A DNA stretch of 64,000 bases from Pseudomonas sp. p1(2021b) (GTDB taxonomy: Bacteria; Pseudomonadota; Gammaproteobacteria; Pseudomonadales; Pseudomonadaceae): the NCBI RefSeq assembly GCF_020151015.1, contig NZ_CP083746.1:2447001-2511000 (forward strand), read 5' to 3'. Position numbers and translations under genes: made by a program. The first letter of the stretch is position 1. Each line of letters begins with the position of its first letter. The notes beneath the pieces are model-generated. The model searched no databases. It had not been told where the DNA came from and saw nothing but the letters and a program-made list of their open reading frames with translations. Positions 41,316 through 50,317 of the stretch are shown one piece after another.

Positions 41316-43229
41316 ATGGCGCGACAACTACTTACAACAAACGCCTCAGATCCATTGCACGAATCCCGCCAGGCCCGCCTGAAGCTGGCCAATGAAGGCG
41401 AGCTGCCTTCCGGGATGCTGCGCGAGGAGATCGACGCCTCCTGGCGACGCAGCCTTGGCCATGGCCTGGACTGCCTGCAGAGCGAGCAGGTGGGCCTGGG
41501 AACGGGAGCCGGCCATGACTTGCGCGCGCTGCTCGAGCACAACCGTCTGTTGATCGATGCCGTGACGCCCGACCTGGACTACCTGGTCAAGCGCCAGGGC
41601 AAGAGTGGCATCGTCATCCTCGGCGACGCCCAGGCCAACGTCCTGGCCATCGAAGGCCAGGCCCAGGTGCTTGGCCGCGAAGGTCTGCGCGACCTGCACC
41701 CGGGCAGTTGCTGGAGCGAGTCGCTGCGTGGCACCAACGCCATCGGCACGGCGGTGGTCGAAGGCCGGCCCACGCTGATCAACTGCGGCGAGCACTACCT
41801 CGACCGCCTGAGCCCGTTCTCTTGTACCTCGGTGCCGCTGCGCGACCCGCGCGGCGAAGTGATCGGTGTGCTCGACATCACCCGCGAAGGGGTGATGACC
41901 CAACCCCAGGACAACCTCACCGCACTGATGCTCGCGGCCGGCAACATCGAGGGCCGGTTGTTCGGCCTGTACCACCCCGAACACCTGGTGCTGGCCTTTC
42001 ACAGCCGCCCGCAGTACCTCGCCAGTGCCTGGCAAGGGCTGTTGGCGCTTAGCCTGGACGGTGAAGTGATGGCGGCCAACGACAACGCCTGCCAGTTGTT
42101 GCAGGTGTCGCGCCAGGCACTGATTGGCCGACGCAGCAGCGACCTGCTTGGCGAGCGCTCCCCTGCCTTCATCACCCGGCTGTGGCAGGGCGGGGTGAGC
42201 AGCGTGCAGACAGCCAAGGGCGAATTCTTCTTCCGCGCCCTGCAATTGCCACGTCATGGCAGCTTCAACGGTGCCATGGCGCCGGGCAAACCTGTGAAGG
42301 CCGCCCAGTCGCTTGCCCTGGAGGCCCTCGGCGGAGGTGACCCGCGCCTGGCGCGTGGCTTACGCATGGCGCGCCAAGGCCTGGTCAACGGTTTGCCGGT
42401 GCTGTTGCTTGGCGAAACCGGTACCGGCAAGGAAGTGGCGGCCCGTGCCTTGCACCAGGCCAGCCCACGCGCGGAAAAACCGTTCGTGGCGGTCAATTGC
42501 GCGGCCATCCCGGAAGGGTTGATCGAGTCCGAGCTGTTCGGCTACCGCGAGGGCGCCTTCACCGGGTCGCGCCGGGGCGGCATGGTCGGGCGATTGATGC
42601 AGGCCCACGGTGGCACCCTGTTCCTCGACGAGATCGGCGACATGCCCCTGGCACTGCAGGCCCGCTTGCTGCGGGTATTGCAGGAGCGCCGGGTGGCGCC
42701 ATTGGGTGCCGGCGAGGAGCAGGAGATCGACGTGGCGCTGATCTGCGCTACCCACCGCGACCTCAAGCGTTTGGTCGCCGAACAACGTTTTCGCGAAGAC
42801 CTGTACTATCGGGTGAACGGCGTCTCCCTGCGTCTGCCGGCACTGCGCGAGCGGGATGACCTGTCAGGCATCGTCGAGGGCCTTTTGCACAAGTTCGGCG
42901 CCAAGGGCGTGACCCTGGACCCGGCCCTGGCCGAGCTACTCGACGGTTTCGACTGGCCGGGCAACATCCGCCAACTGGAAATGGTGCTGCGCACTGCACT
43001 GGCCATGCGCGAGGACGGCGAGCAGGTGCTGGGCCTGGACCACCTCACCGACTGCCTGTTGGACGAGCTGGCCAGCGGCGTAGCGCCGTCGGGCAGCCTG
43101 CGCGAGAACGAGCTGGAGCTGATCCGCGGCGCCCTGGCCCGGCATCAGGGCAATGTCTCGGCGGCGGCCGAGGCCCTGGGCATCAGCCGGGCGACCCTCT
43201 ACCGCAAGCTCAAGCAGCTGCGCGGCTGA
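41316..43229 (+). CDS. Sigma-54-dependent activator of the qhp amine-oxidation cluster
   Basis: The 637-residue AcoR-family protein has an N-terminal GAF-like sensing region (GIVILGDAQANVLAIEGQAQ, SWSESLRGTNAIGTAVVEGRPTLI), a PAS-like region, an AAA+ domain (Walker A GETGTGKE near 375; LFLDEIGDMP) and a Fis helix-turn-helix (AAEALGISRATLYRKLKQL). The sigma-54 contact loop reads GAFTGS rather than GAFTGA. The ATG at 41316 with CTGGAG upstream is chosen over a TTG at 41280. The next gene follows after 1 bp, so it is cotranscribed with qhpF, E and G and likely controls the qhp structural promoters. It lacks a receiver domain. Confidence 0.85.
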   Translation: MARQLLTTNASDPLHESRQARLKLANEGELPSGMLREEIDASWRRSLGHGLDCLQSEQVGLGTGAGHDLRALLEHNRLLIDAVTPDLDYLVKRQGKSGIVILGDAQANVLAIEGQAQVLGREGLRDLHPGSCWSESLRGTNAIGTAVVEGRPTLINCGEHYLDRLSPFSCTSVPLRDPRGEVIGVLDITREGVMTQPQDNLTALMLAAGNIEGRLFGLYHPEHLVLAFHSRPQYLASAWQGLLALSLDGEVMAANDNACQLLQVSRQALIGRRSSDLLGERSPAFITRLWQGGVSSVQTAKGEFFFRALQLPRHGSFNGAMAPGKPVKAAQSLALEALGGGDPRLARGLRMARQGLVNGLPVLLLGETGTGKEVAARALHQASPRAEKPFVAVNCAAIPEGLIESELFGYREGAFTGSRRGGMVGRLMQAHGGTLFLDEIGDMPLALQARLLRVLQERRVAPLGAGEEQEIDVALICATHRDLKRLVAEQRFREDLYYRVNGVSLRLPALRERDDLSGIVEGLLHKFGAKGVTLDPALAELLDGFDWPGNIRQLEMVLRTALAMREDGEQVLGLDHLTDCLLDELASGVAPSGSLRENELELIRGALARHQGNVSAAAEALGISRATLYRKLKQLRG

Positions 43230-43230
43230 C

Positions 43231-44964
43231 ATGGGCGGCCTGTTCGCGCGGCTGGTGGAAACCAGCGACCCGGTGCTGATGCGCCAGGCCCTGGCCTGGC
43301 TGTATGGCTTCGTGCGCCCACAGCGGCGTGCCATCGCGCTGCTGCTGGGGTTGTCCCTGGCGGCTTCGCTGCTGGCCCTGGCTCAGCCCTGGCTGGTCAA
43401 GACGCTGATCGATGAAGGCCTGCTGGCACGGGACTACACCACGCTTTGGCACATGGCGGCGGTCATGATCGCCGCCGGGCTGCTCGCTACGGTGTTGTCA
43501 GGCATCAACCGCTACCTGCACACCCGCTTGTCCGGGCGCATCCTGTTCGCCCTGCGCGACGACTTGTACCGCCACCTGCAGCGGCTTTCGCCGGGCTTCT
43601 ACGGGCAACGGCGCACCGGCGACATCCTCTCCCGGCTCGACGGCGATGTCGCTGAGATCCAGCGTTTTGCCGTGGACTCGCTGTTCTCGGCGGTGTCCAG
43701 CGTGATCGGCCTGGTCGGTGCGGTCGGCCTGATGCTGATGCTGTCCTGGCAGCTGTCGCTGCTGCTGGCATTGCTGGTCCCGATCGAAGTGCTTTGGTTG
43801 CGCTGGATGCGACGCAAGGTCGAACGCGAAGTGCGCAGCCTGCGCGAGCGCTCGACGGATGTGTCGTCGTTCCTGGTCGAGACGCTGCCGGCGATGAAAT
43901 TCATCCAGGCGGCCGGCCAGCAGGACCGCGAGGCGGGGCGTCTGGAGCGGCTCGGCCAGGGCTATATGGGCCAGTTGCTCAAGGTACAGGTCGCCGAATT
44001 TTTCACCCAGGCGGTGCCTGGCACGTTGACCTCGCTGTGCCGGGCCTGTGCCTTCCTGATCGGGGGCTGGTGGGTGATCCAAGGCACCTGGCAACTGGGT
44101 GCGCTGATCGCCTTTTCCACCTACCTGGGCATGGCCGTTGGCCCGGTGCAGAGCTTGCTGGGTCTGTACGTGGCGGTGCAGCGCATGGCGGTGAGCCTGG
44201 GGCGGGTGATGGAGCTCAAGCAGGCACAGGTGGCGGTGCGCGAGGCCGACAACCCGCAGCCGATGCCGCAAGGGCCGGGCGAGCTGCGCCTGGAGGCGGT
44301 GGAGTTTGCCCATGCTGGGCGCCAGGGCGCGGTGCTGGGTAAGGTGGACGTGCATATTCCGGGTGGCCTGAAGGTGGCCGTCAGCGGTGCCTCGGGGGTG
44401 GGCAAGTCGACCCTGATCGACTTGCTGCAGCGTTTCTACGACCCCGATGCCGGACGCATCCTGCTCGACGGCATCGACTTGCGCGAACTGAGCCTGCCGG
44501 CCTTGCGCCGACGCATCGCGGTGGTCAGCCAGGACATCGTGCTGTTTCGTGGCACCTTGGCGCAGAACCTGGCGTACAGCACACCCGAAGCGAACCTGGC
44601 GGATCTGCAGCGGGTGGTGAGCTTGACCCGGCTGGACAGCCTGGTGCAAAGCCTGCCATTGGGCCTGGACGGCTTGCTCGGCGAGCGCGGCCAACAGCTT
44701 TCCGGCGGCCAGAAGCAGCGCATCGCCATCGCCAGGGCGCTGTTGCAGGATCCGGCAATCCTGGTGCTCGACGAGGCGACTTCGGCGGTGGACGAAACCA
44801 CCGAGCGCGAGGTGATCGCCGCCATCGACCAGCTGTTCGCCGGGCGCACCCGCATCCTGATCAGCCACCGCGCTTCGACCTTGGCCGATGCCGACCTGCA
44901 CCTGCATCTGCACGATGGCCAACTGCACGTCCTGCCCCGGGAGGTGGCGGGCCATGGCCGGTGA
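43231..44964 (+). CDS. qhpF: ABC exporter of the QhpC peptide, QhpF-type
   Basis: The 577-residue half-transporter has an N-terminal six-helix domain (LLLGLSLAASLLALAQPWLVKTLID, SLFSAVSSVIGLVGAVGLMLML) and a C-terminal ATPase with Walker A SGASGVGKSTL, signature LSGGQKQR, Walker B ILVLDEATSAVD and an H-loop SHRAST. In qhp clusters this protein moves the crosslinked gamma-subunit precursor to the periplasm. It overlaps qhpE by 11 bp. Confidence 0.85.
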   Translation: MGGLFARLVETSDPVLMRQALAWLYGFVRPQRRAIALLLGLSLAASLLALAQPWLVKTLIDEGLLARDYTTLWHMAAVMIAAGLLATVLSGINRYLHTRLSGRILFALRDDLYRHLQRLSPGFYGQRRTGDILSRLDGDVAEIQRFAVDSLFSAVSSVIGLVGAVGLMLMLSWQLSLLLALLVPIEVLWLRWMRRKVEREVRSLRERSTDVSSFLVETLPAMKFIQAAGQQDREAGRLERLGQGYMGQLLKVQVAEFFTQAVPGTLTSLCRACAFLIGGWWVIQGTWQLGALIAFSTYLGMAVGPVQSLLGLYVAVQRMAVSLGRVMELKQAQVAVREADNPQPMPQGPGELRLEAVEFAHAGRQGAVLGKVDVHIPGGLKVAVSGASGVGKSTLIDLLQRFYDPDAGRILLDGIDLRELSLPALRRRIAVVSQDIVLFRGTLAQNLAYSTPEANLADLQRVVSLTRLDSLVQSLPLGLDGLLGERGQQLSGGQKQRIAIARALLQDPAILVLDEATSAVDETTEREVIAAIDQLFAGRTRILISHRASTLADADLHLHLHDGQLHVLPREVAGHGR

Positions 44965-45631
44965 CGTACGGGTCGGCGTGATCGACAGCGGTTGCTCGCC
45001 CGAGCAGGCCGGGCAGCTGCTGGCGGCACGGCGCTTCTGGTTGGAGGACGGCATGCTGCGCGAAGGTGCGCTGTTGCCTGATCGCCTGGGCCACGGCAGC
45101 GCGGTGCTGGCGGGTGTACAGGCGCAGGCCAGCGAGTTGCCGGTACTGATGGCCCAGGTCTTCGACCGCCAATGGAGCACCAGCGCCTTGCAGGTGGCCG
45201 CCGCCTTGCTGTGGCTGGTGGAGCAGGGCGCGAACCTGGTCAACCTAAGCCTGGGCTTGCACCAGGACCGCCCGGTGTTGCGCCAGGCCTGTGCCGAGGC
45301 CCAGGCGGCCGGCCTGGTGTTGTGCGCCTCCAGCCCGGCCCAGGGCAGCCCGGTATACCCGGCCAGCTATCCGGGCGTGATACGCATCACCGGCGATGCC
45401 CGTTGCGCAGCAGGGCAGTGGTCTTGGCTGGGCAGCGCCCAGGCCGACCTGGGTGGCCCGGTGGGCGGGCGGACCATGGCGGGTGCGAGCCTGGCCTGCG
45501 CCGCGCTCAGTGGGCGGATCGCGGCCTGGCTGGCTGCGCATCCGGGCCTTGGCCGCGAGCACGTGTTGGCGCACCTGCGGGCCGGTGCCGCCTATACCGG
45601 ACCAGAGCGCAGGCGCCTCGGTGATGGCTGA
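44954..45631 (+). CDS. qhpE: Subtilisin-like leader peptidase, QhpE-type
   Basis: The 225-residue protein has a minimal S8 fold without signal or propeptide. The catalytic triad is visible: Asp11 in VGVIDSG, His47 in GHGSAV, Ser179 in MAGASLACA. The region that normally carries the oxyanion Asn reads CASSPAQG, with Ser at the expected place. In qhp systems QhpE cuts the 28-residue leader from the gamma subunit in the cytoplasm. Its 3' end overlaps the next gene by 8 bp. Confidence 0.85.
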   Translation: MAGDVRVGVIDSGCSPEQAGQLLAARRFWLEDGMLREGALLPDRLGHGSAVLAGVQAQASELPVLMAQVFDRQWSTSALQVAAALLWLVEQGANLVNLSLGLHQDRPVLRQACAEAQAAGLVLCASSPAQGSPVYPASYPGVIRITGDARCAAGQWSWLGSAQADLGGPVGGRTMAGASLACAALSGRIAAWLAAHPGLGREHVLAHLRAGAAYTGPERRRLGDG

Positions 45632-46934
45632 GCCACAGGTGCTGGTACTGGGCGCGGGCCCGGCCGGTGCGGCGACGGCCCTTGGGCTGCGTCGGCTTGG
45701 CTATCGGGTCACGGTGGTCTCCGACTGGCGCCGTTTTGCCGCCGTGGAAGGGGTTTCCCAGCGAGTACTGGAAGGGCTGCGCCATGCCGGGCTTGATGGC
45801 GCGGTGCGTGAGGCGGCGGTGCTGGCGACCCGCCAGGTACACTGGAACGGCGAACAGCTGCGGATAAACCAGGAGTATTTGCTCGATCGCCAGCGTTTCG
45901 ACCAGGCCTTGCGGGACGATCTTTACCGCGCCGGTGTGACCGTGGTCGAAGGCCGAGTGCGGGAGGTGCGGCACCAGGACGGATATCACGTGCTGCTCAA
46001 CGACGGTCAGGTGCTGCATGGGCCGTTCCTGGTCGAGGCTCGTGGTCGCCAGGCGCCCTTGGCCGCAGACCGGCTGCGAGGCCCAGAGACCGTCAGCCTG
46101 TTGAACCTCTGGCAGAGCACGCCGGGCGAGCCCGCCTCGGCGGTACAGAGCCTGGAGGACGGCTGGGCCTGGATGGCACGGTTGGCCGATGGCCGCTGCT
46201 ACTGGCAGGTAACCCTGGATGCCGCCGGGTTACCCGGCAAGGCTGCCTTGCCCGAATACTGCGCCGAGCGAAGGCGGCGTTCGGCGCTGGTGGCGCAGCT
46301 GTTCGACGAGCAGGCCTTTCGGCCCAGCGAAGTGCACGCCCGCAGCAGCACGGCGATCCTGGCCGGCGACTGCGTGGGGGCGGACTGGGTGCGGGTGGGG
46401 GACGCGGCCATGGCCGTGGACCCACTGTCGGGGAATGGGATTTTCCAATCGCTGTCGTCGGCGCTGCAGGCGCCGGTGGTGGTCAACACGCTGTTGCGCG
46501 AGCCTGCGCGGGCGGCCCTGGCCCGGCAGTTCCACCAGGATCGGGTGGAGCAGTTGTTCCTGCGTTTCGCCCGCACCGGGCGGGACTTCTACGCTCAGGA
46601 ACTGGAAAAGGCCGGCCATGGCTTCTGGACGCGCCGCAGGGCCTGGCCGGATGCGCGGCCGATGCATGTTGCCGCGCATTGGCAGGCGGTAAGGGTCGAA
46701 CGTCGGCCGGTGCTGCGCGATGGGCTGGTGGCGCAGGCCGAGGTGGTGGTGACGGCGGACCAGCCGCTGGGGATCTGGCACCTGCAGGGCGTCGAGCTGG
46801 CGCCTGTGGTTCAGGGGCTGCATCAAGGGGCGTCGCTGCAGACAGTGTTGGGCAGGGTGCCTGCGCAGCAGCGGGCGATGGTGGTGCGGTGGTTGGGTGA
46901 GCAGGGGTATGCCGCTCCTGCAGGGCTCCTGTAG
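45624..46934 (+). CDS. qhpG: FAD-dependent monooxygenase, QhpG-type
   Basis: The 436-residue flavoprotein has an N-terminal Rossmann motif VLVLGAGPAGAATALGL and a VRVGDAAMAVDPLSGNGIFQSLSSA motif (the GD...P motif of PHBH-type hydroxylases). QhpG dihydroxylates the gamma-subunit tryptophan during CTQ cofactor formation. The start overlaps qhpE. The stop codon (TAG, 46932) lies inside a REP half-unit, so the last residues may be REP-derived. Confidence 0.82.
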   Translation: MAEPQVLVLGAGPAGAATALGLRRLGYRVTVVSDWRRFAAVEGVSQRVLEGLRHAGLDGAVREAAVLATRQVHWNGEQLRINQEYLLDRQRFDQALRDDLYRAGVTVVEGRVREVRHQDGYHVLLNDGQVLHGPFLVEARGRQAPLAADRLRGPETVSLLNLWQSTPGEPASAVQSLEDGWAWMARLADGRCYWQVTLDAAGLPGKAALPEYCAERRRRSALVAQLFDEQAFRPSEVHARSSTAILAGDCVGADWVRVGDAAMAVDPLSGNGIFQSLSSALQAPVVVNTLLREPARAALARQFHQDRVEQLFLRFARTGRDFYAQELEKAGHGFWTRRRAWPDARPMHVAAHWQAVRVERRPVLRDGLVAQAEVVVTADQPLGIWHLQGVELAPVVQGLHQGASLQTVLGRVPAQQRAMVVRWLGEQGYAAPAGLL

Positions 46935-46960
46935 GAGCGGCCGTGCGCCGCGAAAGGACT
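46926..46960. repeat. REP half-unit overlapping the qhpG stop
   Basis: cctgtaggagcggccgtgcg begins at 46928 and includes the TAG stop of the flavoprotein gene. It lies in the short convergent gap before the porin gene. Confidence 0.6.
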
Positions 46961-46980
46961 GCGTATCGGTCCCTGGCGGC

Positions 46981-48300
46981 CTAGAAGAACGTCCCGACGA
47001 CCACCTGCAGATAGGTCCCGGTATCCCGCCCGCCCAGCTGCACGCCACCATTGTCGGCACTGCGCTCAGGCGTATAGAACCCCACCAGAGGGCTGATCAG
47101 CAGATGGTCGTTGACCATCCATTCCAGATACAGGTCCACCTCGCGCCCACCGAAGTTGCCTTGTTCGGTGTCCAGGGTATCGAAGTCGAAATACAGCGCC
47201 CCGAGGGTCAGGTTGTCCCGCGGCTTGGCCTTGAGCCCCACATGATGCACCTGGGTATTGCTGTTGAACGGCCCGGCATAATTGGCGGCCACTTCACCCT
47301 GGAACCAGGTGCCGTAGCCACGGCTCATGCCGAAGAATAGCGGGTCGAAGTCTGCGGAAAAACGGCTGTAGCGGTAGGTGGCGGTGGGTGACCAGGGCAG
47401 GGAGGAAAAGGTCCAGTTGCCCTCTAGGTACCAGGCGTCCTCATGCCCGCCGGTACGGTCTTGGGTAACGTATTCGGCGGCCACCTCCAGGTCCTTCACC
47501 CCCAGGCTGCCACGCCCCCGCAGGCTGTAGGTGTCCATGCCGTCGCGGTGCTCCAGGCCCATGATCCGGGCGTAGCGCTGGTCGACGTCGAGCCCGCGGA
47601 TCCAGCTCAGGCCTACGGTGCCGGCCTCGCCGACGTGCTCTAGGTTGCCCACGGCCAAGGACGTATCGGCCTGGTAATGGTTGTCGGACTTGAGCCACAT
47701 CAGGTCGCCGCGCCAGCCCTGGCTGCCGCCCAGGCGCAGCACGCCGGTGCGGTCGAAGGCCTTGCGGGCGGCCAGGTAGTACGCACCACCCCGGTTGAAG
47801 TTGGCGCCCAGGTCGACCTTGCCGAGGTTGACCGGGTCGCCCTGGATCAGGAAGCCGTCGCCCAGGGTCACCACTTGGCGCCCACCGGACACATCGATGC
47901 CATCCTCGCCCAGGGCCGGGAACAGGTTGCCTGAGCGCCAGCCCAGGTAGGCATCCTCCACGGCCGTGCGGCGCTCGTCGCCCAGGCTAAGGCCCGCGGC
48001 GTCGCCATCGCCCCAGGTGGCGGAGCTGAGGAGGCTGAAGGCACCGTACGCGGTGCCCCGGTCGGTCAGTGCCTGGCTGGCGCTCACGCCATACTTGACG
48101 TACCCCTCGCGCCAGGCGCTGCTACCGGGCTGGCGATTGCCGGCCTGGTTGAAGCTCTCGTCGCTGTGGAAGAGGCCGAACAGGGCTTCGAGGTCGGCAT
48201 TGAGGACAGTGCCGTTGTGGTTGTAGAGCTCGTGAGCGCTGACGGTTTGCAGGGCTGTGGTGAGCAGCAGGGTCAGGAGAAGCGGGGAGATTCGAATCAT
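46981..48300 (-). CDS. Outer-membrane porin of the qhp cluster
   Basis: The 439-residue protein has a signal peptide (ISPLLLTLLLTTALQTVSA). The rest shows alternating amphipathic strands with aromatic girdles (YRYSRFSADFDPLFFG, LTLGALYFDFDTLD) and ends in Phe (VVVGTFF), the outer-membrane barrel signature. It resembles alginate-export-like channel families in Pseudomonas. The start at 48300 gives a clean signal peptide and has GGAG upstream. Lying between qhpG and the aldehyde dehydrogenase, it may admit amines. Substrate unproven. Confidence 0.75.
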   Translation of the reverse strand: MIRISPLLLTLLLTTALQTVSAHELYNHNGTVLNADLEALFGLFHSDESFNQAGNRQPGSSAWREGYVKYGVSASQALTDRGTAYGAFSLLSSATWGDGDAAGLSLGDERRTAVEDAYLGWRSGNLFPALGEDGIDVSGGRQVVTLGDGFLIQGDPVNLGKVDLGANFNRGGAYYLAARKAFDRTGVLRLGGSQGWRGDLMWLKSDNHYQADTSLAVGNLEHVGEAGTVGLSWIRGLDVDQRYARIMGLEHRDGMDTYSLRGRGSLGVKDLEVAAEYVTQDRTGGHEDAWYLEGNWTFSSLPWSPTATYRYSRFSADFDPLFFGMSRGYGTWFQGEVAANYAGPFNSNTQVHHVGLKAKPRDNLTLGALYFDFDTLDTEQGNFGGREVDLYLEWMVNDHLLISPLVGFYTPERSADNGGVQLGGRDTGTYLQVVVGTFF

Positions 48301-48361
48301 CGAGGATGCTCCATTGTTCTTGTTCTGGTTTGGCGCAATCGTTATGTAGTCTGCAAGGTCC

Positions 48362-48418
48362 AAGCGCGGGGCAAGCCCGCGCCCACATGGCCAGCGTCGT
48401 AGCTGTGGGCGCGGGTTT
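48362..48418. repeat. REP-like palindrome
   Basis: agcgcggggcaagcccgcgc and tgtgggcgcgggtttgggtc form an imperfect inverted pair between the porin and the end of the aldehyde dehydrogenase gene, probably acting as a transcript end. Confidence 0.6.
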
Positions 48419-48421
48419 GGG

Positions 48422-49915
48422 TCAAAGCTTGATCAGCACCGATTTGAGCTCGGTGTAGTGCTCGATGGCGTTGGCCCCCATTTCGCGGCCGACCCCGGAC
48501 AGCTTGTAGCCACCGAATGGCAGGGCCGGGTCCAGGGCGCTGTGGCAGTTGACCCACACCGAACCGGACTTGATGCGCGGGATCATCCGGTGCACCGTAC
48601 CCAGGTCGTTGGACCAGATGCTCGCGCCCAGCCCGTAAGGGTTGTCGTTGGCCAGGCGCACCACTTCGTCGACATCGTCGAAAGGCATGGCGACCAGTAC
48701 GGGCCCGAAGATTTCCTCCTGTACCAGGCGGTGGCGCTGGTCGACATCGACGATCACCGTCGGCTTGACGAAGTAGCCCGGCCCGAAGCCTTCGCCGCCG
48801 CAGGCGATGGTGGCGCCCAGTTCGCGGCCCAGGTCGATGTATCCGGTGACCCGGTCCTGCTGCTTGGCCGAGATCAACGGGCCCATTTGCACGGTCGGGT
48901 CCAGGCCGTTGCCGAGCTTCATGCCGTTGGCGATGCCGGCGATGTCGGCGACCACGTTGTCGAAGTGCTTGCGGTGCACATACAGCCGCGACCCTGCGCA
49001 GCACACCTGGCCCTGGTTGAAGAAGATCGCCGTGGCAGCGCCGGCGGCGGCTTGCTGCAGGTCGGCATCGGGCAGGACGATGGTCGGCGACTTGCCGCCG
49101 AGCTCCAGGGTGACGCGGGTCATGTTGTCCATGGCGGCTTTGCCGATCTGCTTGCCGACCTCGGTGGAGCCGGTGAAGGTCAGCTTGTCGACACCCGGGT
49201 GGCTGCTCAGGGCCGCGCCGGCGTTCAGGCCGGTGCCGGTGACCACGTTGAACACCCCGGCGGGGTAGCCGGCTTCATCCACCAGTTCGGCCAGCTTCAA
49301 GGCGGTCAGCGGGGTCTCATCGGCGGGCTTGAGCACCAGAGTGCAGCCGGTGGCCAGGGCCGGGCCGAGTTTCCAGCAGGCCAGCAGCAGCGGGAAGTTC
49401 CAGGCCACGATAGCCCCCACCACGCCTACCGCCTCGCGGCGGATGAAGCCATGGAAGTGCTTGTCGGGCATCAGCGGCAGCGAAGGCTCGACGGTGCTGC
49501 CCTCGATCTTGGTGGCCCAGCCGGCCATGTAGCGCAGGAAGTCAATGGCCAGCTGTACGTCCATCGCCTGGGCTACGGCGGCGCTTTTGCCATTGTTCAG
49601 GCATTCCAGTTCGGCCAACACCTGGGCGTCGCGCTCCATCAGCTCGGCCAGGCGCCAGAGCAGGTTCTGCCGCTCACGAGGGCGCAGGCGGCTCCAGGGG
49701 GAATCGTCGAAGGCCAGGCGCGCGGCCTTGACGGCCCGGTCCACGTCCTGTAGGTCGGCGGAAGGCACTTCGCCGAGAATTTCGCCGGTGGCCGGGTTGC
49801 GCAAGGCGATGGTCCGGCCGCTGGCGGCGTCCTGCCAGTCGGCGCCGATGCGCATCTTCAGCTTGCGCGCGAGGAAGGCGCGGGTGGCGGGCAGGAGGGG
49901 CAGGTCGCAATGCAT
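48422..49915 (-). CDS. Aldehyde dehydrogenase (phenylacetaldehyde-type)
   Basis: The 497-residue NAD(P)-dependent aldehyde dehydrogenase has the substrate/cofactor motifs PWNFPL-like VAWNFPLLLACWK, FTGSTEVGKQI, catalytic Glu in TLELGGKSP and nucleophile Cys in GQVCCAGSRL. It resembles FeaB/PadA-type enzymes that oxidise aldehydes released by amine dehydrogenases. The start at 49915 is chosen because the sigma-54 promoter lies within the longer open frame. It is divergent from qhpA and should oxidise the aldehyde QHNDH produces. Confidence 0.88.
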   Translation of the reverse strand: MHCDLPLLPATRAFLARKLKMRIGADWQDAASGRTIALRNPATGEILGEVPSADLQDVDRAVKAARLAFDDSPWSRLRPRERQNLLWRLAELMERDAQVLAELECLNNGKSAAVAQAMDVQLAIDFLRYMAGWATKIEGSTVEPSLPLMPDKHFHGFIRREAVGVVGAIVAWNFPLLLACWKLGPALATGCTLVLKPADETPLTALKLAELVDEAGYPAGVFNVVTGTGLNAGAALSSHPGVDKLTFTGSTEVGKQIGKAAMDNMTRVTLELGGKSPTIVLPDADLQQAAAGAATAIFFNQGQVCCAGSRLYVHRKHFDNVVADIAGIANGMKLGNGLDPTVQMGPLISAKQQDRVTGYIDLGRELGATIACGGEGFGPGYFVKPTVIVDVDQRHRLVQEEIFGPVLVAMPFDDVDEVVRLANDNPYGLGASIWSNDLGTVHRMIPRIKSGSVWVNCHSALDPALPFGGYKLSGVGREMGANAIEHYTELKSVLIKL

Positions 49916-49954
49916 GGTTCGGTGCCTCGTGTCAGTGGGTGTGACGGGCAGTAG

Positions 49955-49970
49955 CGCAACGGGCGTGCCA
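49955..49970 (-). promoter_or_regulatory. Sigma-54 promoter of the aldehyde dehydrogenase gene
   Basis: On the minus strand TGGCACGCCCGTTGCG has GG-N10-GC spacing and a full TGGCAC box. It lies 40 bp before the start codon. It matches the sigma-54-type activator encoded in the cluster. Confidence 0.8.
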
Positions 49971-50056
49971 AGGTCGGTCGCAGGCGGCAATGGCTTGAGT
50001 GGCAAGGGGTTTGCCCGAAGGATGGGTAGGAGGTAGGCGGCTATGCTGTTGCACAT

Positions 50057-50129
50057 TGAGACGGGGTGAGACGGGGATGAAACAGGTGGCCCAGGTTTAT
50101 CCGCGAAACGGTTGTCTCAAGCTGAAACA
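50057..50129. promoter_or_regulatory. Array of TGA(G/A)AC half-sites between aldD and qhpA
   Basis: TGAGAC at 50057 and 50067 and TGAAAC at 50078 are spaced 10-11 bp apart, one helical turn. At 50113-50129 TGTCTCA-AGC-TGAAACA is an imperfect palindrome. They lie about 90-160 bp from both divergent promoters. The half-site equals that of the perfect palindrome upstream of the aco operon, as expected since both regulators share the helix ISRATLYR. Confidence 0.55.
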
Positions 50130-50227
50130 GCCTGTCGCGAAATGGGACGTTCCGGCTCGCTGATGGCGACCTGGAACTTGCCGGAAAAACCATTCAACCA
50201 TTTGAAGAAAAAGGATTTTTCCAACAC

Positions 50228-50243
50228 TGGCACACTTTCTGTA
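50228..50243 (+). promoter_or_regulatory. Possible sigma-54 promoter of qhpADCB
   Basis: TGGCACACTTTCTGTA has a perfect -24 box, and 10 bp after its GG comes GT instead of GC. It lies 75 bp upstream of the qhpA start. The -12 mismatch makes this the weakest of the promoters called here. Confidence 0.4.
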
Positions 50244-50317
50244 TCAGCACTGGCCACATGCACCTGCAGTACCCGAGCGTGCGAAAACGATAAGAACAAC
50301 ACCGTGGAGGTCTGACC

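Noticed and set aside
41316..43229. This regulator as the activator of the CCCC-N6-GGGG regulon
   Set aside because: It is cotranscribed with qhpF, E and G, has a GAF-type sensor like AcoR and shares AcoR's recognition helix, which fits the TGAGAC sites instead. It cannot be excluded, because the fibre-operon site lies 260 bp upstream.
50112..50315. Small plus-strand frame upstream of qhpA
   Set aside because: It crosses the activator-site region and promoter, lacks a ribosome site, and shows no coding character.
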